Assembly (NCBI RefSeq): GCF_024699075.1
Contig: NZ_JAILQF010000012.1
Coordinates: 1-15,147 of the forward strand
DNA length: 15,147 nt
Source: Butyrivibrio sp.
GTDB taxonomy: Bacteria > Bacillota_A > Clostridia > Lachnospirales > Lachnospiraceae
Direction of reading: 5' to 3'
Position numbers and translations under genes: made by a program. Shown piece after piece: positions 1-7,980 of this stretch (its first letter is position 1; each line of letters opens with the position of its first letter). The notes under the pieces were generated by a model that saw only the letters and a program-made list of their open reading frames with translations, was not told the origin of the DNA and made no database searches.

Positions 1-116
1 ATAAGAATGATCTCAAGATTCTTATATGTTTGATTTAATATGCATTCAATAGTATTTCCTAAATATTTAGAAGCGTTATAGATTGGTATGATTACACTTA
101 CCAATTCTTCTTTCAT
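1..116 (-). CDS. GT2 glycosyltransferase, N-terminal fragment (cut by window edge)
   Basis: Only the first 38 codons or so are present; the gene runs off the left end of the window. The start ATG is at 116-114, with an AGAGG ribosome binding site (124-128) seven bases upstream. The visible protein begins MKEELVSVIIPIYNASKYL and continues to QTYKNLEIIL. This is the first beta strand and helix of a GT-A fold family 2 glycosyltransferase, just before the expected VDDGS nucleotide-binding motif. It follows the 161-1150 gene by 44 bp in the same direction, so it is probably the next gene of the polysaccharide operon. Its N-terminus closely resembles that neighbour, which suggests paralogues. Donor and acceptor sugars cannot be inferred. 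Confidence 0.85.
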   Translation of the reverse strand, partial: MKEELVSVIIPIYNASKYLGNTIECILNQTYKNLEIIL

Positions 117-160
117 ATTTTAACCTCTTGTTAAGATTATCTGGAGAATCCTCTCCTACA

Positions 161-1150
161 TTAATTCTTTTTCAGCATCTTCCATATTTTGTAATATATA
201 TTTTCACTTAATTTATATATAAAGATTTCTATTTTTGCTCTAATACTAAAACTTTTATATGCTGAAGTATAACTGTTTATTTCTTTCAAAAAATCTTTCC
301 TGTAACTGTATGTACTTACTTTGCAGGAGCTATCTGCATTACTAATCATAGATTTAAAATAACAGATCATATGAAGGCAATGCATCACGCTCTTTTGCCA
401 TAAGGACTCTTCCTTATTAGATTTATAAAAATCTATTCTTTGAAGATATGCTTCTACCACTTTAGAATCTCTTTGCCCATTCATTTCACCTATAATACTG
501 TCATTTCTCTGAAGGTAATAATACAAGGGAAGATCAACAATACATATCTTATTACTTTTATATAGAGCCTTATACGTTGTATATTCGTCTTCAAATATTT
601 TGCCCTTGGGATATCGTAATTCTCTAAACAGTTCTCTTTTATAAAGTTTATTCCAAGCAACAGTCAGCTCAAGTTTTTTATCGCCCATGTAATAATTATT
701 CTGAGCAGATTTTCCATCTATTATTTCTGTCTTATAATCACTTCCATATGTGTTATCTTTTTCTTTAGCTTTTCCATCATACACATACTTGTATGAACAC
801 ATACATATATCAGACTCTGATGAAAACAAAGAATCCATCATAATCTGATACATATCTTTATGAATATAGTCATCTGAATCTACAAAAGCCAGATATTCAC
901 CTTTTGCAATTTCTATACCTTTGTTTCTGGCATCTGAAAGACCGCCATTTTCCTTATGTATAACTACGATTCTATTATCTTTTCCGGCATATTCGTCACA
1001 TATTTCCGGACACCCATCATCAGAACCATCATCAACAAGAATGATTTCCAGATTCCTGTATGTCTGATCAATTATGCTGTCAATACATCTATGTAGATAT
1101 TTTTCAACATGATAGATTGGAACTATCACAGTTATCAGTGGCTCTCCCAT
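161..1150 (-). CDS. GT2 family glycosyltransferase (EpsJ/WcaA-like)
   Basis: Family 2 inverting glycosyltransferase of 329 residues. It is expected to add one sugar from a nucleotide-sugar donor to the lipid-linked repeat unit on the inner face of the membrane. The GT-A fold is seen in ITVIVPIYHVEKYL at the N-terminus, the nucleotide-binding VDDGS (residues 39-43), the GGLSDARNKGI segment (69-79) and the metal-binding DSDD (91-94). A catalytic-base type ED pair lies at 187-188 in GKIFEDEYTTYK. The last 100 residues or so are basic and have no recognisable domain. The ATG has a GGAG ribosome binding site (1157-1160) six bases upstream. The gene follows the GT14 gene by 15 bp, so the two are probably co-transcribed. 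The specific linkage cannot be predicted. Confidence 0.92.
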   Translation of the reverse strand: MGEPLITVIVPIYHVEKYLHRCIDSIIDQTYRNLEIILVDDGSDDGCPEICDEYAGKDNRIVVIHKENGGLSDARNKGIEIAKGEYLAFVDSDDYIHKDMYQIMMDSLFSSESDICMCSYKYVYDGKAKEKDNTYGSDYKTEIIDGKSAQNNYYMGDKKLELTVAWNKLYKRELFRELRYPKGKIFEDEYTTYKALYKSNKICIVDLPLYYYLQRNDSIIGEMNGQRDSKVVEAYLQRIDFYKSNKEESLWQKSVMHCLHMICYFKSMISNADSSCKVSTYSYRKDFLKEINSYTSAYKSFSIRAKIEIFIYKLSENIYYKIWKMLKKN

Positions 1151-1165
1151 TTATGTCTCCAGTTT

Positions 1166-2089
1166 TCATAAGTTTTCTTTATCTAGTTCATCAAGCAGGT
1201 CCTTAGATATATCACTTCTTACTTTTCTGCAAAAAAGATCCGGTACTTCTTTCAATTTCTGATAATCTGCCTTTGTAAGCACCGTAACTTCCTTTGGGAA
1301 TTCAAAATATGTAAGATTTCTCCAGTTAACAAGCCATCTCTTTTGTGGCTCATTATATTTAATACAATGCTCCCTGAATTTTGAATTATGTACGACTGTA
1401 TGAAAATATTCCTCATCAGGAAACTGCATTATTTTCATTTTACGATTAAATTTTGGGTGTGTCTTTTCAAAATCATCTAAATATCTGGCACATTCATCCG
1501 TAACAGCCCACTGTGCACATCCATAATAAATATCATAATCACCATCATTCTCATGAATAATGCCATTAAAGCCTATTGTGGTTATGCTCATGAAAATTGA
1601 AGCTATCGTATTTAGTAATTTAACCGGATTCTTATTTGATACTTTCCCATATGGATTATCTTTCATATAAAAAAGCTTGTATTTCCTCGAAAACTCCCAG
1701 TCTTTTGTCCTTGCTACAGGACATCCCCTTATAAATTCTTTGCCTTTATTGGCTTCAAAAAATCTCTTTATATCTCTATTGGTTTTTATTGGATAGTCCA
1801 GATTCTGCATCATTACATAATAGTCATAATGAATATCACTATTTATTGCTGCTCGAATCAGTTCAAAGCAGGCATGTATAGCATTATATCCGCCCCAATA
1901 AACTTTATATCTGTCAGGCGTAAAATATACTCCTCGTATATCCTTAAGCGCTTCCCTGAAAGGCTCTATATTCTGTTTTGCATCAACGTGTACATACATA
2001 TCAAAATCCGGATCAGTGCAAAGTCTTTTAGCACACCTTGCTACAAGCTCCGGATCTGTATGACACAAATTCAAAAAAGCTATTTTCAT
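1166..2089 (-). CDS. GT14 family (core-2/I-branching type) glycosyltransferase
   Basis: A 307-residue protein of the 'Branch' family (GT14). Its eukaryotic members are beta-1,6-N-acetylglucosaminyltransferases; bacterial members occur in capsule and EPS clusters and their substrates are largely unknown. Family landmarks are in order: MKIAFLNLCH at the N-terminus, HVD (34-36), WGGYNAI (65-71), the DYP of the usual 'SGxDYP' loop (98-100), GCAQW (190-194) and PDEEYFHTVV (224-233), which holds the likely catalytic acidic residues. The usual SG before xDYP is replaced by QN. GT14 enzymes do not need the DXD metal site of GT2, and none is apparent. Its ATG overlaps the TGA of the upstream GT2 gene by 4 bp (ATGA), with only a weak Shine-Dalgarno sequence, so translation is probably coupled. 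It may add a side branch. Confidence 0.88.
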   Translation of the reverse strand: MKIAFLNLCHTDPELVARCAKRLCTDPDFDMYVHVDAKQNIEPFREALKDIRGVYFTPDRYKVYWGGYNAIHACFELIRAAINSDIHYDYYVMMQNLDYPIKTNRDIKRFFEANKGKEFIRGCPVARTKDWEFSRKYKLFYMKDNPYGKVSNKNPVKLLNTIASIFMSITTIGFNGIIHENDGDYDIYYGCAQWAVTDECARYLDDFEKTHPKFNRKMKIMQFPDEEYFHTVVHNSKFREHCIKYNEPQKRWLVNWRNLTYFEFPKEVTVLTKADYQKLKEVPDLFCRKVRSDISKDLLDELDKENL

Positions 2090-3186
2090 CGTTTAAACTC
2101 ATATCCTATCAAATGAAGTATAGTTGTTGCCAAGAACAATAATCGTAACCATCCTTTTTTTAAGATAACAAACGGTATTCTTTTTATAATAGATCCATTC
2201 CCTATATCAAAACCAATAATAAGATTTAAAACTCTTTTATCTGTTACAAAGCTTTGGTATCCTTCATAACGTTCTTTTCTACTGGCCTTTGCATTCTTAC
2301 CTGAAAGTTGGAAAGCCATTTCTACTGCAGACATGACAATTGTTCCTGCAAAAGTATATGTTATATCTTTTCCGGTACGCTTTTTTACTCTTTCTACAAG
2401 AGCCTGCCTTGCATCATTTAGCTTTTTCTTTCCTTCAAGTTTGGAAAATGGTTCTCTTTCATATCTATAAATAGCTGATGTAGGCCTTGTGACCAGGTAA
2501 TAATAACACTTTTGCTGTACATATACTTTCTTACAGCAACTAAGGTATTCCGAAATAAAACAGGTATCTTCGCCAACTTTTAATGTTTCATCAAATTTAA
2601 GATTATTATCGATAATAATACTTCTCTTACAAAGAATACGCCATAATGCGGGATTTTCTACATACAAAGAATCCTTTATACCTGCAATCCAATTATTAAC
2701 ATCATCATATGAAAGTCCAATAAATGCAGGCATTACCTCATTTATTACTTCTTCATCTACATATATATCTTTAGTAAACCTTGGCAGATTAGTTTCATAT
2801 ACTTTGCCGTCTTCAAACCTGTGATATCCATAAATAACTGCATCACAGGCCTCTTTTTGAATAATCCCTACAAGTTCGCTACAGGTATATTTTTCCTGAA
2901 AATCATCTCCATCAAAGAAAAATATATAATCTCCAGTAGCTTTTTTAATCCCATCATTTCTAGCTGCGGAAACACCACCATTTTGCTTATGTATTACTTT
3001 TATATAACTGTTTGCTTTAGCATACTCATCAAGTATTTCTGCAGTACCATCAGTAGATCCATCATCTACAATAATGATCTCTGTAAGTTCCTTATCGTAA
3101 TCCTGCGAAATTACACTATTTAAGCATTTTTCTATATAATCCCTGATATTATAAGCAGGTATTATAATACTTACTTTGGCTTTCAT
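2086..3186 (-). CDS. GT2 family glycosyltransferase with C-terminal hydrophobic segment
   Basis: A 366-residue family 2 glycosyltransferase. Visible motifs are VSIIIPAYNIRDYI at the N-terminus, VDDGSTDGT (40-48), NGGVSAARNDGI (69-80), the metal-binding DGDD (92-95) and an ED pair in KVGEDTCF (about 205-206). The last 30 residues (about 337-366) contain a hydrophobic stretch, RLLFLATTILHLIGY, which may attach the enzyme to the membrane where the lipid-linked acceptor sits. The ATG at 3186 has AAGGA about 11 bases upstream. The gene starts 38 bp inside the 3' end of the upstream polymerase gene, so the two are coupled. It overlaps the GT14 gene by 4 bp at its end. It is expected to add one sugar of the repeat unit; donor unknown. 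Confidence 0.92.
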   Translation of the reverse strand: MKAKVSIIIPAYNIRDYIEKCLNSVISQDYDKELTEIIIVDDGSTDGTAEILDEYAKANSYIKVIHKQNGGVSAARNDGIKKATGDYIFFFDGDDFQEKYTCSELVGIIQKEACDAVIYGYHRFEDGKVYETNLPRFTKDIYVDEEVINEVMPAFIGLSYDDVNNWIAGIKDSLYVENPALWRILCKRSIIIDNNLKFDETLKVGEDTCFISEYLSCCKKVYVQQKCYYYLVTRPTSAIYRYEREPFSKLEGKKKLNDARQALVERVKKRTGKDITYTFAGTIVMSAVEMAFQLSGKNAKASRKERYEGYQSFVTDKRVLNLIIGFDIGNGSIIKRIPFVILKKGWLRLLFLATTILHLIGYEFKR

Positions 3187-4396
3187 TTATTCTATGTTCC
3201 TTTTTTGATAATCTATTCATCATGATAGAAGTTTTTGATTCTTTCTTTTTGGTAAAGTAGATACCAAAAATAAGAAGCGGAAAACATATAGCTGCATTCA
3301 TAACATATGCTTCCATGATTGTGTACAATGAATAAAGTATTATAAATATCCTGTCTCTTATATCCATCTGAGAATTAAAAACTATTGAAGCCATTGATAT
3401 AAGAACAAGATATACAATTCCATAACATACTATCATCCAGATATAGCAATTATCGAAGATCATCCCATCAATCCAGTGCCCTCTCCAAAATATCTTATCA
3501 TCAAAAGCAGCAACCTTACCGAATATAGACAATCCCTTCAGATCATAAGCTACAGCTCCATATAAAAGTCTACCTGTAAACATCTGATCAAGGATCTCAA
3601 ATACACCTGAAAACAGCCCATTAACATAACCTATAATTATAGTTACAAAGAAAATTGATAGAAAAGCATATAAATATTTTGAAAATATTTTTATAAGCCA
3701 CTCATAATACTTACTGAAGTCATTTTTGAGCATAGAAATATATATCAGTATACTTGCTATAGTTATAATTGTCAGAGCTGTATTCGAATCGCAAAAAATA
3801 TAGAAAAAATAATTAATGATCCACACCACCCCAAGTTTAAGTGGTGTTAGCTTTTTAAAATTGGAGTATAAGAATTCCATTGATATCCAACATATATACA
3901 TTGAAAATGTATTAGCATGTCCCTGGTAAAATGTCATTCTCTGAACGCCATTTCTGTAAGAATAAGGAACACTATAAGGATTTAATATAAATGCAGCCAT
4001 ATAAGCAATTACATGTATTGATATTAAAAAAGCCTTAAACTTCCAAACAATGTTAAGCGCTTTTTCAAGATCAACATCCTGTATAGCTATAAAGAGAAGA
4101 GCCGTAAAATATAAATAAAAATAATAACATTTAATACATGTATATAGACATAGACAAAATAATACTATTGAAAAAACGAACTTAAAAAGCGTATATCTTT
4201 GGGTAATAATCTTTACGCCAATAATACCTGTAAATAACACGATAATCAGATCATCTAAAAAACCTGGTTTTTTCATGATTATAGATGAGTCTGTTATATT
4301 CTTAAAAGCCAGTAATAAAAGGGCACATGTATATAACATCTGTATGAAGTTTTGTCTGTTCTTTGCATTTCTTTCAACCAGTGATATGGAACTCAT
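3149..4396 (-). CDS. Wzy-like O-antigen/capsule polymerase (polytopic membrane protein)
   Basis: A 415-residue, very hydrophobic protein with roughly ten membrane segments by eye and a basic cytoplasmic C-terminal tail. Wzy proteins join lipid-linked repeat units on the outer face of the membrane, and their sequences are poorly conserved. Two hallmarks support the call. One is the MTFYQGHANTFSMY stretch, which resembles the 'GFxHPN' motif of Firmicute polymerases. The other is FTGRLLYGAVAYDLKGLSIFG, which resembles the 'sGR...plfG' segment of the large extracellular loop. Only two bases separate its ATG from the stop of the upstream GT2, and AAGG lies about eight bases upstream. Its 3' end overlaps the next GT2 by 38 bp. 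A flippase is a possible alternative, but the length and the GR...FG loop favour a polymerase. Confidence 0.78.
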   Translation of the reverse strand: MSSISLVERNAKNRQNFIQMLYTCALLLLAFKNITDSSIIMKKPGFLDDLIIVLFTGIIGVKIITQRYTLFKFVFSIVLFCLCLYTCIKCYYFYLYFTALLFIAIQDVDLEKALNIVWKFKAFLISIHVIAYMAAFILNPYSVPYSYRNGVQRMTFYQGHANTFSMYICWISMEFLYSNFKKLTPLKLGVVWIINYFFYIFCDSNTALTIITIASILIYISMLKNDFSKYYEWLIKIFSKYLYAFLSIFFVTIIIGYVNGLFSGVFEILDQMFTGRLLYGAVAYDLKGLSIFGKVAAFDDKIFWRGHWIDGMIFDNCYIWMIVCYGIVYLVLISMASIVFNSQMDIRDRIFIILYSLYTIMEAYVMNAAICFPLLIFGIYFTKKKESKTSIMMNRLSKKEHRINESQSKYYNTCL

Positions 4397-4398
4397 TT

Positions 4399-5391
4399 TT
4401 ATGCCCTTGCTTTTAATCTGTAATATAGCGCAGATAGCTTTACAAGCTTTAATTTAATAAGTAAATATTCATGCTTTTTGTATAAAGGAATCATGCTTAT
4501 ATTTAATTTACTCATTACCTTTTGTGCAACTTCTGATCTGTATATCATTTCTATACATTTATTATTATCCTTACAAGCTGCATACTCTCTGCATAAATTA
4601 GTAATAACTCTAAAATAATAAATATCTGCCTTATAAGATAATCTCTTATCATTTAATGCATTTACGTATCTATTCCCGACAGTATATAACATGTCTGTAT
4701 ACTTTAACCTGTCATCTGTTAAGCTTTTTTTCATAGCACTTCCACTATGTTGTCTGTAAACTATAAGGCATTTATTGACAAGTTCAAGGCTTTTACATTT
4801 TTCAAAATAGTCATAGACAAATAGCAGGTCTTCGCCTATTGCTATGTTTTTGGGGAACTTAATATTATATTTATCTATAATCTCTTTTTTAAAGACTTTC
4901 CCCCAACATTCATTAAATGAAGATGATGCATACATCAGTTCATTTATATATCCAGAATCTGAACATTTTTCCTGGTCACAAGAATAAAAAATATCTTTAG
5001 TAGTGCCATCTGAATACAAAATCTTTTTAGAATATGCTGTATAATCAGACACATCCTCATAAAGACTTAAAATAAGATAATTAAATACATCTTCTTCTAA
5101 ATAATCATCAGCATCCAGAAAAAGAATATATTCTCCCTTAGCATTCCTAAGCCCATTATTCCTTGCTTCTGAAACACCACTGTTTTCCTGAGTAATACAT
5201 TTTATCCGTCCGTCTCTTTTTATAAAATCACTGATGATATTTTTGGAATTGTCAGTACTACCATCATCTATCACCAATATCTCAATATCAGAAGACGCAT
5301 TTTTTATAATACTATTCAGGCAATCGGATATATATTTATCTGCATTATAAACAGGAATAATAACCGACAGCTTCACATTATTATTTACCAT
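4399..5391 (-). CDS. GT2 family glycosyltransferase
   Basis: A 330-residue family 2 glycosyltransferase with the full GT-A signature: KLSVIIPVYNADKYI, IDDGSTDNS (41-49), ENSGVSEARNNGL (69-81), metal-binding DADD (93-96) and an ED pair in AIGEDLLF (187-188). The C-terminal third is basic and ends in KARA. It is the first transferase gene after the chain-length module, a position often held by an enzyme adding an early sugar, although order alone does not prove this. The ATG at 5391 lies 11 bp inside the end of the preceding gene, and only a weak GCGGA is seen upstream, so coupling is likely. The 30-170 segment differs from the other two full GT2 genes, so distinct sugar specificity is expected. 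Confidence 0.92.
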   Translation of the reverse strand: MVNNNVKLSVIIPVYNADKYISDCLNSIIKNASSDIEILVIDDGSTDNSKNIISDFIKRDGRIKCITQENSGVSEARNNGLRNAKGEYILFLDADDYLEEDVFNYLILSLYEDVSDYTAYSKKILYSDGTTKDIFYSCDQEKCSDSGYINELMYASSSFNECWGKVFKKEIIDKYNIKFPKNIAIGEDLLFVYDYFEKCKSLELVNKCLIVYRQHSGSAMKKSLTDDRLKYTDMLYTVGNRYVNALNDKRLSYKADIYYFRVITNLCREYAACKDNNKCIEMIYRSEVAQKVMSKLNISMIPLYKKHEYLLIKLKLVKLSALYYRLKARA

Positions 5392-6070
5392 TTTTCGAAT
5401 CCGCTTCAGGAATTATACCAAGAATAAAATCATCCTCATCAACAACAAACTGTTCAACAAGGCGCGCCTTATTAGAAAACAGCTCCGTAACGAATATCAC
5501 TCCTGCAACTAGAACAAATCCTATTACAAAAAATAATGCACGTTTTTTCCAAAGGTTTGCAAAACCGCTATATGTCCTTCTTGCACTATTTGCTGAATCA
5601 AGGACCTGAACAGCGTTCGAACCGGTAATATTTCTCATTTCGATTACAAACGATTCTGCAACTGCATTAGCAACATCTTCTGCAACATTAGGATCGGTAT
5701 ATGATGCCCCGATCTTGATTGAAACACTATCAGAAGAAGTAACCGTAAGTAAATCAGCAATTTCTGCTGCAGTAAATCCATACTGCGGTAATGAAGATGC
5801 TGCTCTTTCACATACTTTTGAACTAGTAACCACTTCTGCATAACTGTTCATTACAGTAGTAGCATCATAAGATTCTTCAACATTACCATAGCTGTTACTA
5901 TATATACTTACATATGATGAATAATAGTTACTAACATCAGAGTTCCAAGTTAGTAAAATGCCAACTGCAAACATAATAAATGCGCCTGCAATGCATATTA
6001 TTTTCTTATTCCATACAGTTTTAAAACTTATAACAAAATCTTCAAACCTTATATCTTCATTAATATTCAT
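5381..6070 (-). CDS. YveK/CapA/Wzz-family polysaccharide chain-length (co-polymerase) protein
   Basis: Polysaccharide co-polymerase of the Gram-positive type: about 229 residues, N- and C-terminal membrane segments (about 24-41 and 178-196) and a short extracellular loop. Such proteins set chain length and activate a separate cytoplasmic tyrosine kinase. Family features are the loop text SYAEVVTSSKVCERAA, the segment SIKIGASYTDPNVAEDVANAV (strongly Wzz-like), and the cytoplasmic tail ending VDEDDFILGIIPEAD. The proline-rich segment normally found just before the second membrane span is absent; the text there is RRTYSGFANLWKK. I chose ATG 6070 over a GTG at 6082 because GAGG lies six bases before the ATG, whereas the GTG is inside that ribosome binding site. 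The gene follows the 6096-7040 gene by 25 bp. Confidence 0.87.
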   Translation of the reverse strand: MNINEDIRFEDFVISFKTVWNKKIICIAGAFIMFAVGILLTWNSDVSNYYSSYVSIYSNSYGNVEESYDATTVMNSYAEVVTSSKVCERAASSLPQYGFTAAEIADLLTVTSSDSVSIKIGASYTDPNVAEDVANAVAESFVIEMRNITGSNAVQVLDSANSARRTYSGFANLWKKRALFFVIGFVLVAGVIFVTELFSNKARLVEQFVVDEDDFILGIIPEADSKNGK

Positions 6071-6095
6071 TATTAACCTCACCTAAAAAGCTGAA

Positions 6096-7040
6096 TTATC
6101 CTCTTCTACTGCTATTACTCTTAATTCTGTAGATCATAACAAGAATTAGAGAAATTATTATTGCTACTACACACAAGATCACACTTACAATCTTATTTAT
6201 TCGATAATTATTAGTAATAGAAACATCTTCTATCTCATTAGCTTCCGGTGCCGTTACATTAAAAGTATATGTCTGAGTAGCTGTCTGATGCGTTATTCCA
6301 TCCGAATCTACATATGTAAAATAAAAGTCAACACTCTGTGACCCCTCTATAGTAAAAATCAGATATACATCTGCCGTCGCTACAGCATTGCTTGTAAGCG
6401 CTCCAAGCTCATGGTACTGGGGAACAATGGTGCTTCCGGACATATGCAAAACTATATCACCAATTGATGTATTACCACTGTTGTGATATGTTACACCTAT
6501 TCTGTTACCTGAACCTGTAGTAGCCTGAGTTGTTGCATCATATTTATCAACTACGACGATACCACTGTCAGATACAGGAATCTGAACCTGATTTACTGTT
6601 TCATTATGTGTATTATATGCATCAGCAAATGTAAGCGTAAGATATGCAAGTATCTGAGTTGTATCAATTGCCTCTGATGCTACAAGTCTTATAGCTGTCT
6701 GCTTTTCCTCAGTTTCTTTAAAATATCCAAGATATCCTACAGCTGTCTTACCATATTCGACATATATAAGATCTTCTGGCTGTGTAAAGGTAACATACGC
6801 ATTACCAACCCGCTGAGTATAACTTGTATTTTTTACAGTAATATTTAAAGTGAATACTTCTCCGGGAGTAACATATTCTTCTCCGTCTATACTATATGAA
6901 GTAATCACAAGTGTAGCATTATCAAGTGGTTCTGGTTCGATAGCATAAGCATTTGCTGCAGCTGTAGCAAAGACTGTTATAAAGATTACTATCGCTACAA
7001 GGAAAGTTATAACAGTATTTTTTATTCTAATTGCCTTCAT
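6096..7040 (-). CDS. Secreted, membrane-anchored protein with two beta-sandwich (COG1361/CARDB-like) domains
   Basis: A 314-residue protein with a signal sequence (basic MKAIRIK, hydrophobic 9-26, then ATAAANAYA), an extracellular part rich in Thr, Ser, Val and Tyr, one membrane span (about 283-304) and a short basic tail, RIKSNSSRRG. The ectodomain looks like two Ig-like beta-sandwich repeats. The first has 'YVTPGEVFTLNITVKNTS' (about 56-73) and the second 'GSGNRIGVTYHNSGNTSIGD' (about 176-195). The pattern of 'strand, NTS/NSG, strand' is typical of CARDB/COG1361 domains of archaeal and bacterial surface proteins. Its ATG overlaps the upstream TAA (TAATG), with GGTGAG eight bases away. Lying between the CpsD-like and Wzz-like genes, it may be an accessory part of the export or chain-length complex. 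That role is inference; I do not recognise a named homologue. Confidence 0.7.
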   Translation of the reverse strand: MKAIRIKNTVITFLVAIVIFITVFATAAANAYAIEPEPLDNATLVITSYSIDGEEYVTPGEVFTLNITVKNTSYTQRVGNAYVTFTQPEDLIYVEYGKTAVGYLGYFKETEEKQTAIRLVASEAIDTTQILAYLTLTFADAYNTHNETVNQVQIPVSDSGIVVVDKYDATTQATTGSGNRIGVTYHNSGNTSIGDIVLHMSGSTIVPQYHELGALTSNAVATADVYLIFTIEGSQSVDFYFTYVDSDGITHQTATQTYTFNVTAPEANEIEDVSITNNYRINKIVSVILCVVAIIISLILVMIYRIKSNSSRRG

Positions 7041-7849
7041 TATTTCTGCTCACCTTCCTTTATGCTGTGCTTATTTTTAGTCAGAATATCTATGTCACTT
7101 TGAGTAAGTGAATAGTCCTTAGGTGTAGACTTAAACTTTCTTCTGCGTCTTACAGTCTTTCTAAGGTTCTTTTCATCAAAGTAGTTATAATCCTTTATAT
7201 TCTTTCTATATTGGGATTTATCCATTCTGTTGGCAATTATTCCACCATTCTTCTTGCCATAAGCAAGAAGCGCAAGCTTAGCATCAAATATCTGCTTTTT
7301 AGTAGTAATATTTACGCCACCAACAAGAATATATCTGTCTACTGAAGGTATCAGAATTTTAGCATCATTAACAATGCTGATTGAAGGCAGATCATATATT
7401 ACAAAATCATATTCTGCCTTAAATTCATCACAGAGAGCTTCCATTTTATCACTGCAAAGAAGCCTTACCGGTGTATTATATCTCTCGCCTGATGCCACAT
7501 AAGATAAATTCTCATATGTAGTATCACAAATAATATCAGATTCTTTTACATCATCTTCTGTCAAATATGATGCAAGATCTTTGCCTAAAGGTGCACTTAT
7601 TCTCTTAAACTCGTTACCTTTTCTAAAGTCACAATCAACAAAAAGTGTCTTCCAACCAGCTTCAGACAATGCAATTGCTATGTCTATAGCAACAGTAGTT
7701 GTTCCTACTCCACTTCCAATACCTGTAAAAAGAAATGAATTTGCCTTATATTCACGCTTCATCTCATATATGCCAATAACTATACGATCTATAGCTTCAT
7801 TTACAGCATGAGTCTCATTCCCATACAACTCTAAAACTTTTTCTTCCAT
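7040..7849 (-). CDS. CpsD/CapB-family P-loop protein (BY-kinase-like) lacking the Walker A lysine
   Basis: A 269-residue cytoplasmic protein of the bacterial tyrosine kinase/MinD-ParA-like class that partners Wzz-type activators. Seen: a Walker A region TGIGSGVGTTT (42-52), Walker A' LFVDCDFRKG (69-78), and Walker B FVIYDLPS (149-156) with D153. A C-terminal region contains several tyrosines (Y214, Y221, Y223, Y246) among basic residues (RKTVRRRRKFK, 230-240), reminiscent of an autophosphorylated tail. Odd: the P-loop position that is lysine in GEGKST is threonine (T50), as in CpaE-type 'GGVGTTT' motifs, and no EX2RX2R oligomerisation motif is seen near NEAIDRIVIGI (17-27). It may be an inactive or altered kinase. 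I chose ATG 7849, eight codons inside the longest reading frame, because AAGGAAAGG directly precedes it. It is the first gene of the operon. Confidence 0.85.
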   Translation of the reverse strand: MEEKVLELYGNETHAVNEAIDRIVIGIYEMKREYKANSFLFTGIGSGVGTTTVAIDIAIALSEAGWKTLFVDCDFRKGNEFKRISAPLGKDLASYLTEDDVKESDIICDTTYENLSYVASGERYNTPVRLLCSDKMEALCDEFKAEYDFVIYDLPSISIVNDAKILIPSVDRYILVGGVNITTKKQIFDAKLALLAYGKKNGGIIANRMDKSQYRKNIKDYNYFDEKNLRKTVRRRRKFKSTPKDYSLTQSDIDILTKNKHSIKEGEQK

Positions 7850-7920
7850 GCCTTTCCTTCCCTTATAGGGCAAAAATAAATCCTGCCCATAGTTTATCCA
7901 TGATACATCAAACCCTATCT

Positions 7921-7949
7921 ACTATAAACAAAACCTTTAATATGGTCAA
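7921..7949 (-). promoter_or_regulatory. Sigma-A promoter of the polysaccharide operon
   Basis: On the minus strand TTGACC (-35, 7949-7944) and TATAGT (-10, 7926-7921) are separated by exactly 17 bases, a near-consensus housekeeping promoter. Transcription would start near 7914, about 65 bases before the ATG of the CpsD-like gene. The predicted leader contains a small GGGCA/TGCCC hairpin (7868-7872 with 7884-7888) just upstream of the ribosome binding site. Confidence 0.75.
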
Positions 7950-7980
7950 GAAATCTTACAATGTTGAAAGTAATAATATG

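Noticed and set aside
143..156. GGAGA/TCTCC mini-hairpin between two glycosyltransferase genes
   Set aside because: Five-bp stem with no T-tract, likely chance, and the genes appear co-transcribed.
6068..6082. GTG start at 6082 for the Wzz-like gene
   Set aside because: The GTG is part of the AGGTGAGG ribosome binding site that serves the ATG at 6070.
7847..7873. ATG start at 7873 for the CpsD-like gene
   Set aside because: No ribosome binding site is seen before it, and the extra eight codons are themselves the purine-rich ribosome binding site for the ATG at 7849.
7958..7967. Possible copy of the ATAAC-type operator at the polysaccharide promoter (ACAATGTTG)
   Set aside because: The match to AATAACAAATTGTTATT is too weak and the spacing differs, so direct control of the operon by the HTH fusion is not supported by a shared site.
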